This document shows, piece after piece, positions 17,011 to 26,272 of a DNA stretch of 54,898 nt. A model generated the notes under the pieces. That model was not told where the DNA came from, did no database searches, and was given only the letters and a program-made list of their open reading frames with translations. This DNA is from Blastocatellia bacterium (GTDB taxonomy: Bacteria; Acidobacteriota; Blastocatellia; HR10; J050). The stretch's first letter is position 1; each line of letters begins with the position of its first letter. The stretch covers positions 1 to 54,898 of the forward strand of contig JANWZE010000047.1 in the NCBI GenBank assembly GCA_025054955.1, written 5' to 3'. The position numbers and the translations under genes were made by a program.

Positions 17011-17924
17011 CGCAAGCGCCGATCACACCACCGACCGAGCCCAGTCATCGCCGCAATTTGATTGTGCCGGCGATGTTCACCACAGCCAATCTGTTTGCCG
17101 GATTCTTTTCCATTGTCGCTTCGTTGAAGGGCTATCAGACGGTTCAGGAGAATTGGGTTGAGGCAGCTCGCTGGTTTGATAATGCGGCGCGCGCCATCGG
17201 CTGGGCCGTGTTGTTTGATATGCTGGATGGCCGCATCGCGCGCATGACGAAAGGCACAAGTGAGTTCGGCATCGAGCTGGACAGTTTGGCTGATTTGGTC
17301 TCGTTTGGCGTCGCGCCAGCGGTGTTGGCGTTTGCGTGGGGCTATGGCTCAGCCCCTCCGATGTATGATGGCCGCTTCGTCGAATTGGCATGGGCTGTCT
17401 CCTTTGTTTACCTGATGTGTGCCGCCTTTCGCTTAGCGCGATTCAATGTGCAGGCTCGCCGGCCAGTGCCAGACCCCAAGAAGGATCGCAAACAGTTTGT
17501 CGGCATGCCCAGCCCAGCAGCCGCCGGATTGATCGCAGCGATTGTCCATTTTGTGCGAACTCCTATCCTGGCGTCGGATCATCAAGCCGAGTTCGCTTGG
17601 TTCGGCCATGCCGTTACAATGGATCGTTCATTGGCCAGTCTTGGATTATTGGTATTGGTGTTGCTGCTGGGATTGCTCATGATCAGCACAGTCCGATATA
17701 CCAGCTTCAAGACGCTGGGATTCGGTCGGCTCAGCCCGCGTTCCACCTTCCTGCTGTTGTCACTGCTCGTCTCAGCCATTTACTTTTACTCCCAATGGGT
17801 TCTGCTGGTGCTGGCCAGCGTGTATGCCGCGTCTGGCCCAGTCTCACGGCTGGCAACTCGCATCTTCAAGTCCCACCGCTCAGAAGAGTCATTGCACAGC
17901 GCGGCGACCAAACAGCCGCTATGA
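17007..17924 (+). CDS. pssA: CDP-diacylglycerol-serine O-phosphatidyltransferase
   Basis: A 305-residue integral membrane enzyme that joins serine to CDP-diacylglycerol, supplying the substrate of Psd. The CDP-alcohol phosphotransferase signature is clear: DMLDGRIAR then GTSEFGIELDSLAD, containing the conserved DG, AR, G, D and D positions. About seven to eight hydrophobic segments follow. The ATG at 17007 overlaps the psd stop (ATGA), so the two are coupled. The N-terminal leader is Pro/Thr-rich and probably cytoplasmic. Confidence 0.95.
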   Translation: MTQAPITPPTEPSHRRNLIVPAMFTTANLFAGFFSIVASLKGYQTVQENWVEAARWFDNAARAIGWAVLFDMLDGRIARMTKGTSEFGIELDSLADLVSFGVAPAVLAFAWGYGSAPPMYDGRFVELAWAVSFVYLMCAAFRLARFNVQARRPVPDPKKDRKQFVGMPSPAAAGLIAAIVHFVRTPILASDHQAEFAWFGHAVTMDRSLASLGLLVLVLLLGLLMISTVRYTSFKTLGFGRLSPRSTFLLLSLLVSAIYFYSQWVLLVLASVYAASGPVSRLATRIFKSHRSEESLHSAATKQPL

Positions 17925-17984
17925 CGCCGGTCGTTCATCCTGTTTCAAATTGTTTGACCGGTTCGGCGGAATCGTCCATAAGCG

Positions 17985-18058
17985 ACAGCCCGCCACGACC
18001 GATGAAAAAGAAACTCTTTCGCGTGGTTCGTATGTTTCGCGGGCTTCTTTTTCGGGGG
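17985..18058 (+). repeat. Dispersed hairpin repeat, copy 1 (GCCCGC...GCGGGC)
   Basis: Starting CAGCCCGCCACGA, this about 74-bp block is similar to 30691-30765. It folds with GCCCGC pairing to GCGGGC, and the right arm is followed by TTCTTTTTC, so on the plus strand it can act as a terminator for psd-pssA. It lies between convergent genes. Confidence 0.7.
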
Positions 18059-18127
18059 GAGACGTTACGCTCGCGTGTTCGCTGCGCTCGGACGTCGCCT
18101 TCCCGGTCAATCTCGATGCGGGTCGCT

Positions 18128-19234
18128 TCAGTTGCTGATCAAACGAGCGGCAATAATGCCTCGATCCGTTGTCATCACCAGGATCGTGTCAGTCATCACT
18201 GGCGCCGCCACTAGCTCAATGCCTTTACCTAATTCTAATGAGCCGATGAGTTGACCATCGCTCACGCGAAGCATCATGACGTTGCTGGCCCGCAAGGCCG
18301 CCACGAGCACGCTGTCGCCGTGCCGGATCGGCTCGGCTATCAATCGCCCGGAGAGTTTTGTTTTCCACTGGATTGCTCCAGATTTGCTATCCAACGCGTA
18401 GGCGAAATTATCGTAAGAACAAACAATCAGCCGATGCGCAATGAGCAACGGTTGAGCGGCGATGGCTGCGCCGGTTCGTGTGCGCCATCGTTGACGACCG
18501 CTGCCGCGCTCAAGGCAATAAAGCGAGCCATCAAAGGAGCCGACAAAAATTCTATCAGGGCTGATTTCCACACGGGCTCGCACAGGCCCGTGTGTGGAGA
18601 ACCGCCATCGCTCAGCGCCGGTTCTAGCATCCAGTGCGTAGAGGCGACCGTCGTCACTGCCGGTATAAACAATGCCCTCGTGCTCTCGCGCCGAGGCCGA
18701 GACGGCTTGCTCGGTCTTCACCTGCCATATCACTTGTTGCGATGATGGATCAATAGCAGTAAAGAATCCGCCGGCATCGCCTAGATAGAGCCGAGAAGAG
18801 ACTGAGTCGGCCGTTGCCGGCTGAACGCTCACTGCAGTGATTTGTTGAGGCCAAGACTTTTCCCAACGAATACGGCCCGTTTGCTTATCAACAGCGAGCA
18901 GGGAATAGTGCTGAGCAGAATCAGATGCCGATGAAGCTGAACCAAGATAAAGCGTCTGCTCGTCCATCGAGATGCCGGTTGTCCATTGGCGAGCATATTG
19001 GACCGCCCACGCTTGTTCACCGGCGCTCCGTTCAAAGGCCATCAATTGGCCGTCTCGAAGTGGAGCGAACACCTGTCGGCTATCGGCCACAGCGCCGTTG
19101 TACCGAAGCGTATCCGTCGTCAGATAGCTCCACGCCTTGACAAATGGAGTGGTGAGCAAACCACTCGGCGCTGGCGATTGATGGAATGCGAGCGCCAGCG
19201 TGATCCACACAGTCCAATGATCGAACCAGCTCAT
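18128..19234 (-). CDS. PQQ-repeat beta-propeller protein (BamB-like)
   Basis: A 368-residue protein with repeated propeller blades, each ending in a form of LYxLDxxTGxxxW: YSLLAVDKQTGRIRW, LYALDARTGAERWRF, LYCLERGSGRQRW and YALDSKSGAIQWKT are visible. The N-terminal 25 residues are hydrophobic and probably a signal or anchor, placing it outside the inner membrane. Such propellers serve in outer-membrane assembly (BamB) or as enzyme modules; no catalytic residues are evident, so a scaffold role is a guess. It is the last gene of the ompA-like-nnr-tsaE run and starts inside the tsaE stop (4-bp overlap). Confidence 0.82.
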   Translation of the reverse strand: MSWFDHWTVWITLALAFHQSPAPSGLLTTPFVKAWSYLTTDTLRYNGAVADSRQVFAPLRDGQLMAFERSAGEQAWAVQYARQWTTGISMDEQTLYLGSASSASDSAQHYSLLAVDKQTGRIRWEKSWPQQITAVSVQPATADSVSSRLYLGDAGGFFTAIDPSSQQVIWQVKTEQAVSASAREHEGIVYTGSDDGRLYALDARTGAERWRFSTHGPVRARVEISPDRIFVGSFDGSLYCLERGSGRQRWRTRTGAAIAAQPLLIAHRLIVCSYDNFAYALDSKSGAIQWKTKLSGRLIAEPIRHGDSVLVAALRASNVMMLRVSDGQLIGSLELGKGIELVAAPVMTDTILVMTTDRGIIAARLISN

Positions 19235-19701
19235 GAGTTTGTCTCTCCGGCAAACTGAAGAACAACCTCTGGCGCGTCACCCAGTGGTTCGATCTCGATT
19301 CGACGTGTGGAGTCGTCAATCCACTGAAAGCAGACTCGGTAGCCGGCTTCACAGGTGAACCCTGCGAGCCGCTCCGCCCATTCAATAACAATGACGGCCG
19401 TCTCCAGCATGGCTTCATCCAGACCAATGTGATCCAGCGCATGTTGAGGATCGTCGAGCCGGTACAGATCAACATGATAGAGCTTCATCCGGCCGTCATA
19501 ATCCGACATCAAGGTAAACGTCGGACTGTTGACGTCGTTTGGGTCAATGCCTAGTCCGGCGGCAATGCCTTTGGCGAAAGTGGTTTTGCCAGTTCCTAGA
19601 TCACCTTCCAGAAAAAAAACGGTTGCCGCCTCGATGGCCTCGCCCAGTTGTCGGCCCAGCTCAAATGTTTCTTCGGCGGAGTGGGTTGTGAACGTTTGCA
19701 T
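19231..19701 (-). CDS. tsaE: tRNA threonylcarbamoyladenosine biosynthesis ATPase TsaE
   Basis: A 156-residue ATPase needed, with TsaB, TsaD and TsaC, for the t6A modification of tRNAs that read ANN codons. The Walker A motif is GDLGTGKTTFAKGIA (near residue 35). VNSPTFTLMSDY and LYHVDLYRL are the family's conserved Thr and Asp segments, and VIVIEWAERL is the C-terminal signature. The size is normal for the family. It follows nnr by 3 bp, a widespread pairing (nnr-tsaE), and overlaps the propeller gene. Confidence 0.95.
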   Translation of the reverse strand: MQTFTTHSAEETFELGRQLGEAIEAATVFFLEGDLGTGKTTFAKGIAAGLGIDPNDVNSPTFTLMSDYDGRMKLYHVDLYRLDDPQHALDHIGLDEAMLETAVIVIEWAERLAGFTCEAGYRVCFQWIDDSTRRIEIEPLGDAPEVVLQFAGETNS

Positions 19702-19704
19702 CGT

Positions 19705-21297
19705 TCAGGCTTTGTTGGCTGTTTGAGAGATCGCCTGGCTCAAATAGCGGATCACATCAGAGGCCACCAGTGTGCGCATATCCAGGGCCTCAGCCGCCAG
19801 ATCAGCCGCCAACCCATGTAGGTAGACCGCTGCCTGTGTGGCTTCCAGCGGCGCGTCCGGCGTTTGCGCCAGAAAGCCGGCGATGATGCCTGTCAACACA
19901 TCGCCTGATCCGGCCGTGGCCAAGCCCGCATTGCCGGTAGGATTGACGTAGATTTGTCCATCCGGCGCGGCAATCAAACTGCGATTCCCTTTGAGCACCA
20001 GAATGAGCGAATGCTTAACAGCAAAATCGCGCGCCACGGCGACGCGGTTGTCCAACACATGCCGGGTTGACGCGTTCGCCAAACGAGCCATCTCGCCCGG
20101 ATGCGGCGTGAGGATCAAGGGAATTTCTTTCCCCGATAGATTGCTGGGCCAGGGCGATAAACAATTAAGTCCGTCGGCGTCAATGACCGTTGGACGGTTT
20201 CTCTGTCGGACGACCGCCTCGGTGAAACGGCGCGTCCCGTCACTCGTCGTGATGCCGGGGCCTATGGCTACGACCGTGCGTTCCAGCGCCAGACCTAACG
20301 CGCGATCCTGAGCTGTCTCAGCAATCGCGCCGTCCGGTGTTTCGCTCAACAACTCGGTCATGGCTTCCGCCACACGCGAGATAATGGCCGTCTGGGCGCT
20401 GGAGACAGTTGCCACCGTGACCAGCCCGGCTCCAGCACGCAAAGCAGCTTCAGCGGCCAGACAAGCAGCGCCAGGCTTGCCGCGCGACCCGGCAATCAGT
20501 AGCGCATGCCCATACGTGCCTTTGTGACTGAGTGGAGTTCGCCGCGTGCGATCAAGCCAGTGAGCAATATGACGCGGTTCCAGCAGATTCAACGCAGCGC
20601 CTGATTGGCTGATCAATGAATCAGGAGAACCGATAGGAACAACGACTAATTCGCCGCCTCGATAGCATGCTGGCGGCAGCACATTGGCAGGCTTTGGAGC
20701 TGTGAATGTCACCGTCAGGTCAGCTTGAATCGTCGGGCCGATGATTTGATCGTTGTTGGCGGCAAGCCCCGACGGGATGTCAATAGCCACGATCGGCACA
20801 GCATGTTCAGCCGAGATGCGATTCAAATGGGCAATGACGCTGGCATACAGGCCGCTGGCCGGTCGTTGTAAGCCCGTGCCGAGCAGAGCGTCAACAATGA
20901 GATCGTACGCCGGAAAGAGTTGCGCTAACTCTTGCCAGTTTTCGCTGGTGCGCAGCTCGCCGAACGTTATGCTGTCATCGTCAGCGGCCAGTTGCTTGAC
21001 GATCTGAAAATTGACGCGTGCGTCACCTGCGGTTGCATCCAGCTCGCCGAGCAACAACACATCCACCACTGCGCCGCGCATCCACAACTGGCGGGCTACG
21101 GCGGCGCCGTCACCGCCGTTGTTGCCTTTGCCGCAGGTGATAAGAATTCGCTTGCCGCGCACCGCCCCGTATTTTCGCTCGATGGCCAGCGTCGTTTGCG
21201 TTGCCGCATTTTCCATGAGCAGCAAGCTGGGAATGCCGTACAAATCGGTTGAGAGCCGGTCCACCTGCTGCATTTGTTCGGCAGTGAGTATCTTCAT
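19705..21297 (-). CDS. nnr: Bifunctional NAD(P)H-hydrate epimerase / ADP-dependent dehydratase
   Basis: A 530-residue fusion that repairs damaged NAD(P)H. The N-terminal half (about 1-215) is the epimerase, with LITCGKGNNGGDGAAVARQL and IVDALLGTGLQRPASG. The C-terminal half (about 225-515) is the dehydratase, with KGTYGHALLIAGSRGKPGAA, VIDADGLN, LTPHPGEMARL and the nucleotide-binding GNAGLATAGSGDVLTGIIAG. All the landmark motifs are intact. Gaps are 24 bp from the ompA-like gene and 3 bp to tsaE. Confidence 0.97.
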   Translation of the reverse strand: MKILTAEQMQQVDRLSTDLYGIPSLLLMENAATQTTLAIERKYGAVRGKRILITCGKGNNGGDGAAVARQLWMRGAVVDVLLLGELDATAGDARVNFQIVKQLAADDDSITFGELRTSENWQELAQLFPAYDLIVDALLGTGLQRPASGLYASVIAHLNRISAEHAVPIVAIDIPSGLAANNDQIIGPTIQADLTVTFTAPKPANVLPPACYRGGELVVVPIGSPDSLISQSGAALNLLEPRHIAHWLDRTRRTPLSHKGTYGHALLIAGSRGKPGAACLAAEAALRAGAGLVTVATVSSAQTAIISRVAEAMTELLSETPDGAIAETAQDRALGLALERTVVAIGPGITTSDGTRRFTEAVVRQRNRPTVIDADGLNCLSPWPSNLSGKEIPLILTPHPGEMARLANASTRHVLDNRVAVARDFAVKHSLILVLKGNRSLIAAPDGQIYVNPTGNAGLATAGSGDVLTGIIAGFLAQTPDAPLEATQAAVYLHGLAADLAAEALDMRTLVASDVIRYLSQAISQTANKA

Positions 21298-21321
21298 GCT
21301 GAACCTGCTTTCGAGGTGACG

Positions 21322-22899
21322 CTATGCCCGACGGATGACGATCTCGACACGCTGATTTCTTCGCTGCGCCTGAGCCGATTGGCCGGGCAATAGTGGCGCC
21401 TCAGCGCCGCGACCAACAGCCCGCAGGGCTTCGCTGGGCACGCCGCGTGCCAGCAAGTGCGCCACCACCGCCGCTGCATTGGCTTGCGAGAGCGCTTGCA
21501 AGCGTTCGGGAGCGCCTGGGCCGGCCAGATGGCCTTCCACCGAATAGGTTCCCATCGGGTAGGTCGTCAGGATGCCCGCGATGCGATCGAGCTTGGCTGC
21601 CGCTTCCGGCTTCAGTCGTGGGACGCCAGCCGTCGAGCGAGGCGACGAGACGAACAGTTGATCGTTGGGAAGCACAACGATGAATTGATCGCCGTCCTCG
21701 CGAATTTCGCCCAGTCGCGCCAGCGCCAGCTTGCCACGATGTTCGGTCAACGGGATGCTGGTTTGGCGAAGCCGATAGATTTCCGTTTCCAGCGCCTGTA
21801 TTCTGGCTTGTTCAGCCGATGTGTTCAATTGCTCGCGTAAGGCTTGTTCGGTCTCTGTCAACTGTCGAATTTGCTCGTCGCGTTGTTCAATGGCGACGTG
21901 AGCTTGGCGCAGCTCGGTGGCTAAGCGTGCGATCTGCTGGTTTGCTTCACGCAGTTCGAGGTCTTTTTGATCGAGCGCGCGGTTGAGTTGAACAATGTCG
22001 GTTCTGGCTCTGCCCAGCTCTTTTTCTGCTTGATTGGCCCTGTCTTCCAGATCAGCGATCAACGCTTCCTTGCGTCGTTGGTCTTCAGCCTCACGGCGTT
22101 CGCGGGCCAGTCGCCGCGCCACCTCAGCCATCACGACCGCGCGCCGTGCCCAGATGGCCGCGCGTTCATCAGCGCCTCTGTCAAACGCCATCTCCGCATC
22201 GGCCAGCCATGACTCCGCTTGCTTGAATTCTTTGCTGGCATAGACATCAACCTGAAAATAGCGGGCGATGTCAATGGCGCGTCGCGCCTCAAACAGCTCG
22301 ACCGGTGTTTCGCGGTCCCGCTGCGTGCTGACACGGTCTTCCTGCCAGGGCACGCTTTCCAACCCAATGTCGCCGCGAAAGTGAACTTCGACAGGTTCCG
22401 TTTCATAACCTTCTCGTTCATCAGGCGGCAGGCTGGCCAATACGACTTCGCGGCTGGGCGATTCGACCAGGAAATGCGGCTCGGCTGTCATCACAATGCA
22501 GAACGTGCGATGTCGCGTAGAGGTCTCAACCGTGCCACCCCATGTTTTGCGAATGATGCCGCGTTTTCTTGGACGCAGCTCGCCAATATTATCCACAAAC
22601 CCTTCCGGCGTCACTGCCCAGAACACGTAGGTTGTGTACTGACGTTCGCTTGGTGGGTCTACTTCTCTCACATTGAGCGTCAGGCGAGCATTGCCGTCCT
22701 TATACTCGATGATGGCTTTGCCCTCTGTCTGGCGATAACGGGTTGTGCCGCGCAATCTCAACTCGACTTTTTTGTCCACAGGAAAAGTGACGGCTGTCGC
22801 CGTGAACTTGAAATCGCTTCGTCCCTGCGCCGCCGCGGGGACGACCGTGGCAGAGAGCATGATCGAGCTGGATAGAACAATCAAAAGGAATCTTCTCAT
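21322..22899 (-). CDS. OmpA-domain outer-membrane-associated protein with central coiled coil
   Basis: A 525-residue exported protein. Signal peptide: MRRFLLIVLSSSIMLSATVV ending in AAA-Q. The middle has an AWARRAVVMAEVARRL stretch like DUF4398 lipoproteins, then about 100 residues of heptad-rich coiled coil. The last 100 residues form an OmpA-type peptidoglycan-binding domain (YSVEGHLAGPG, ALSQANAAAVVAHLLARGV, QRRNQRVEIVI). It probably anchors the envelope to peptidoglycan. ATG 22899 has GAGGAG 4 nt upstream; that site lies within the 81-bp repeat described at 22904. A longer frame to 22929 lies in the repeat and is unlikely. Confidence 0.87.
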   Translation of the reverse strand: MRRFLLIVLSSSIMLSATVVPAAAQGRSDFKFTATAVTFPVDKKVELRLRGTTRYRQTEGKAIIEYKDGNARLTLNVREVDPPSERQYTTYVFWAVTPEGFVDNIGELRPRKRGIIRKTWGGTVETSTRHRTFCIVMTAEPHFLVESPSREVVLASLPPDEREGYETEPVEVHFRGDIGLESVPWQEDRVSTQRDRETPVELFEARRAIDIARYFQVDVYASKEFKQAESWLADAEMAFDRGADERAAIWARRAVVMAEVARRLARERREAEDQRRKEALIADLEDRANQAEKELGRARTDIVQLNRALDQKDLELREANQQIARLATELRQAHVAIEQRDEQIRQLTETEQALREQLNTSAEQARIQALETEIYRLRQTSIPLTEHRGKLALARLGEIREDGDQFIVVLPNDQLFVSSPRSTAGVPRLKPEAAAKLDRIAGILTTYPMGTYSVEGHLAGPGAPERLQALSQANAAAVVAHLLARGVPSEALRAVGRGAEAPLLPGQSAQAQRRNQRVEIVIRRA

Positions 22900-22903
22900 G
22901 ATT

Positions 22904-23071
22904 CTCCTCAGAAAAAGTGGCACAGGCATTCCTGCCTGTGGCGTTTTTCATCGTTTCTGGGCGTTGTCCAGACGGCATGAACAACTCCTCAGAAAAAGTG
23001 GCACAGGCATTCCTGCCTGTGGCGTTTTTCATCGTTTCTGGGCGTCGTCCAGACGACATGAACAACTCCTC
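22904..23071. repeat. Two tandem 81-bp repeat units (family A)
   Basis: Units start at 22904 and 22985, and a third CTCCTC appears at 23066, giving a period of exactly 81 bp. Each unit contains a perfect 8-bp hairpin, CACAGGCA-TTCC-TGCCTGTG, and a second stem near its end (GTTGTC-CA-GACGGC in unit 1, GTCGTC-CA-GACGAC in unit 2). The two differences between units both fall in that second stem and keep pairing. Read on the minus strand each unit ends in CTGAGGAG. At the unit nearest the OmpA-domain gene this is that gene's ribosome-binding site. Confidence 0.95.
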
Positions 23072-23080
23072 AACGAAACA

Positions 23081-24097
23081 CTAGCGTTTCGGCGCGTAAT
23101 AACCGGCGCGATGGGACGTCGTCACGTTTGGGCGTCCTTTGACGCTGATTTGGATTTTCCGCCACGCGCCGTCTCGCGCCGTGTTGGTTGGGTAGTAAGC
23201 GACGATGTATTGACTGCTCAACTCATCAGCAATCTGTTTGAAGGCCACTCGCAATTGTTCAGCCGCTTTCGGATAGAAAGCTTGACCGCCGCTGGCCTCA
23301 GCCATTTGATCAAGTATCGTCGCATTGACATCAGCAAAGCGGAACGAATCGCTGAGACCGATTGGAAAGATCATCACGTTGGCGCGTTGAGCCTGTTCGA
23401 TCACGTCAGAAAGTTTCATCACGCTGGAGGTATCATGGCCATCAGTAATGAGAATCAGCGCGCGACGCACACGCCGATCATAGCGTTGCAAGATGCGTTG
23501 AGCGGTCGTGCCGTCCAACACTTCACGGATAGCGATATAGGCTGCATCGTAGATCGAAGAACCTTGACTGGCATAGCCTTCGTCCGTTCTGACCAGCATT
23601 CTGAGTCCTGAGGTGAGTCGTTGTTCACTGCTGGTCAGCCCACGCGCTAGCCTGACTGTGCCACGAAATGTGAGGATGGCCGCATAATCAGTGCCCCAAC
23701 GGAAAAATTCTTGGAAGAATTTCTCTGCTGCTTCGCGTTCTTTCGGCCAGTTGAATTCCTGACTACCGCTGAAATCAATGACGAGCGCCAACACCATCGG
23801 GACTTCATTGTTGCGAGCAAAGAATTCAATTGGTTGGAGGACGCCATCTTCAAACACTTCGATGGCGTCTTGCGTCAGGTCAGTAATGAATCGGTTGTTG
23901 GCATCGGTCGCTGTGAACACGATGTCCACCAAGTCGCTCTGTAATGCGATCGGTTCGTCCGGCAGTTGGACCTGAGTCTGTGGACGATCCTGATTGGCAA
24001 ACAATGGCCGGCCCGATTGTGCCGTCAGGTTTGGCAGCCCCGTTGCCATCATCAGAGCGAACGTGATCAGCGCATAAATGAATCGTTGTATCGCCAT
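23081..24097 (-). CDS. Secreted VWFA-domain protein, acidobacterial type
   Basis: A 338-residue exported protein. A signal peptide (IYALITFALMMATGLPNLTA) is followed by a short beta-rich region with VDIVFTATDANNRFITDL and then a von Willebrand A domain. The metal site is DFSGSQ, with a later ILITDGHD. The C terminus YIVAYYPTNTARDGAWRKI with YYAPKR matches the VWFA-related domain family expanded in Acidobacteria. Its role is unknown, probably in envelope protein interaction. The start at 24097 has GGGA 6 nt upstream; ATG 24103 and a much longer frame to 24178 are alternatives with poorer sites. Confidence 0.85.
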   Translation of the reverse strand: MAIQRFIYALITFALMMATGLPNLTAQSGRPLFANQDRPQTQVQLPDEPIALQSDLVDIVFTATDANNRFITDLTQDAIEVFEDGVLQPIEFFARNNEVPMVLALVIDFSGSQEFNWPKEREAAEKFFQEFFRWGTDYAAILTFRGTVRLARGLTSSEQRLTSGLRMLVRTDEGYASQGSSIYDAAYIAIREVLDGTTAQRILQRYDRRVRRALILITDGHDTSSVMKLSDVIEQAQRANVMIFPIGLSDSFRFADVNATILDQMAEASGGQAFYPKAAEQLRVAFKQIADELSSQYIVAYYPTNTARDGAWRKIQISVKGRPNVTTSHRAGYYAPKR

Positions 24098-24192
24098 TGC
24101 CATTCCCTTTTTCGCGGCTGATTTTAGCACATCTGCACGTGTCAGCGTAGAGCTTAACGCGGATGCGAAGCCGCGCAATCAGCGTGGGGAAG

Positions 24193-24269
24193 TGGTGCCC
24201 CCGGCTGGACTCGAACCAGCGGCCTACAACTTAGGAGGCTGTCGCTCTATCCACCTGAGCTACGGGAGC
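24193..24269 (-). tRNA. tRNA-Arg (CCT)
   Basis: Read on the minus strand it starts GCTCCCGTAGCTCAG and ends CGGGGGCACCA. The 7-bp acceptor stem has one G-T pair. The anticodon stem ACAGC/GTTGT closes the loop CTCCTAA, giving anticodon CCT, for AGG arginine codons. CCA is encoded. Confidence 0.96.
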
Positions 24270-24276
24270 ACATGAT

Positions 24277-24798
24277 TCACGAAGCGTATTTTAACAAGGA
24301 AACGACCTCATAACCAGCCAGTCGCTCACGCCCTTTGAGGAATTCCAGTTCAACGACGAAGCCAAATCCGACGACGTGACCGCCAAGTTGCTCAATCAAT
24401 TGAGCCGCCGCCCGCGCCGTTCCCCCCGTTGCCAGCAGATCGTCCACAACCAACACCGATTCACCCCGTTCAATGGCATCGGTGTGAATCTCGAGCGTGT
24501 CCTGACCATACTCCAGATCATAGGTGGCTCGCGTGGTATGCGCGGGCAGTTTGTTTGGCTTGCGCACAGGCACAAATCCAGCGCCCAACCGATAGGCCAG
24601 CGCCGGGGCGAAAATGAATCCACGCGCTTCGACACCAACAACTTTCTGCACCGACTTACCGGCAAACGCCTCGCCCAGCCGGTCAATGACGGCTTTGAAT
24701 CCTTGGGGGTTCTTGAGCAACGTGGTGATGTCGTAAAAGAGAATGCCCGGCTTGGGAAAGTCAGGCACTTCTCGGATCAGCTTCTTGAGGTCTTCCAT
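24277..24798 (-). CDS. apt: Adenine phosphoribosyltransferase
   Basis: A 173-residue type I phosphoribosyltransferase that salvages adenine to AMP with PRPP. The PRPP-binding motif is [34 protein letters not shown] and [11 protein letters not shown] are typical Apt segments, and [11 protein letters not shown] near the start is the adenine-specific hood region. ATG 24798 has GGGG 5 nt upstream; a GTG two codons earlier (24804) lacks that spacing. It lies just downstream of acyP. Confidence 0.96.
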   Translation of the reverse strand: MEDLKKLIREVPDFPKPGILFYDITTLLKNPQGFKAVIDRLGEAFAGKSVQKVVGVEARGFIFAPALAYRLGAGFVPVRKPNKLPAHTTRATYDLEYGQDTLEIHTDAIERGESVLVVDDLLATGGTARAAAQLIEQLGGHVVGFGFVVELEFLKGRERLAGYEVVSLLKYAS

Positions 24799-24810
24799 AC
24801 TCACCCCGCA

Positions 24811-25095
24811 TTAGGGCACATCCACCGTGAATCTGAAGAAACGGCCCGTTGGCGTTAGTTCAAACTCTTCGACCTGTCGCACCCGCGCGTGCGGTGGCCC
24901 TTGTTCCAGTTCAGCTTTGAATGCCGCCATCGCCGCCGGTTCAGCTTCGGCGATCACTTCGACGCGACCGTCGGGCAGATTCCGAACCGTGCCGACAACA
25001 TCGTGTCGTTGGGCAGCTCGAATAGCGAAATAACGATAGCCAACCCCTTGAACCATCCCGCTGATGAGAAACCGACGCGCGATCATCACAAACAT
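24811..25095 (-). CDS. acyP: Acylphosphatase
   Basis: A 94-residue acylphosphatase, which hydrolyses carboxyl-phosphate bonds such as acetyl phosphate. The phosphate-binding loop is GMVQGVGYRYF, with its arginine, and the catalytic asparagine is in VRNLPDGRVEV. Length is normal for the family. ATG 25086 (MIARRF) is an alternative start. It precedes apt by 12 bp. Confidence 0.95.
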   Translation of the reverse strand: MFVMIARRFLISGMVQGVGYRYFAIRAAQRHDVVGTVRNLPDGRVEVIAEAEPAAMAAFKAELEQGPPHARVRQVEEFELTPTGRFFRFTVDVP

Positions 25096-25173
25096 CGAAA
25101 GGCAAATAACAGAAGGCTGCCTCTCTATGGCCTCCTCTGTCGCCTTCTTGGTGGTGTTGTGTGCGTTTGATCG

Positions 25174-25597
<424 letters not shown>

Positions 25598-26272
25598 TTA
25601 TTCTCGCCAACCATGCTCGCCAATGAGCTTGACAAACACGCAGGGACCGGCATCTTCGATTAGATTCTCCGTTTCTCGCTTGGTCACACGGAGCAATTCT
25701 TGTTGCTTATCATCGCCAACGGGAATGACCAATCGTCCGCCAATGACTAATTGATCGAGCAATGGATTGGGAATCTCCGGGCTGCCAGCAGCCACCAGGA
25801 TGCCGTCATAAGGGGCATATTCGGCCCAGCCGAGCGTGCCATCGGCGACCTTGATCAGGACATGATCGAACCCCAATTGCTCCATTCGCTGTTGCGCTTT
25901 TCGCGCCAGTTCAGGAATGCGCTCGATGGCATAGACAGCTTTAGCCAGATAGGCGAGGATGGCCGTTTGGTAACCTGAACCGGCGCCAATTTCCAGGACG
26001 CGATGGTGTTGCTCCACGCCCAGAAGTTGCGTCATCCAGGCGACCATGAAGGGTTGCGAGATGGTCTGACCGAATCCAATCGGCAACGGATGATCGTCAT
26101 AAGCGCGCGTCTGGAGCGCCTCTTCGACGAACAGATGTCGCGGGATGGCCATCATGGCTTCAAGGGTACGCGCATCGTTGATCCCTTTGCTGCGCAGCCG
26201 TTCTACCATCTGTTGACGGGCGCGCGTCAACGGGTCAATCCGTTGCTTGCCGTTCTGTGGTTGGGTCGCCAT
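25598..26272 (-). CDS. pcm: Protein-L-isoaspartate O-methyltransferase
   Basis: A 224-residue SAM-dependent methyltransferase that starts repair of isoaspartyl residues in aged proteins. The SAM-binding motif is VLEIGAGSGYQTAILA. RHLFVEEALQTRAYDDHPLPIG and QTISQPFMVAWM are hallmark PCMT segments. The 5' end overlaps the surE 3' end by 38 bp. That is long, so the true start may be ATG 26206 (MVERLRSKGI), but coupling with surE is a well-known arrangement. Confidence 0.95.
   Translation of the reverse strand: MATQPQNGKQRIDPLTRARQQMVERLRSKGINDARTLEAMMAIPRHLFVEEALQTRAYDDHPLPIGFGQTISQPFMVAWMTQLLGVEQHHRVLEIGAGSGYQTAILAYLAKAVYAIERIPELARKAQQRMEQLGFDHVLIKVADGTLGWAEYAPYDGILVAAGSPEIPNPLLDQLVIGGRLVIPVGDDKQQELLRVTKRETENLIEDAGPCVFVKLIGEHGWRE

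Noticed and set aside
22904-23071. CRISPR array
   Set aside because: Only two units with a continuous 81-bp period and no unique spacers; no cas genes in the window.
22219-23611. Long plus-strand frames (22219-22875 and 22745-23611) opposite the ompA-like and VWA genes
   Set aside because: Antisense shadows. The second runs through both 81-bp repeat units and repeats its own peptide, which is typical of repeat-derived frames.
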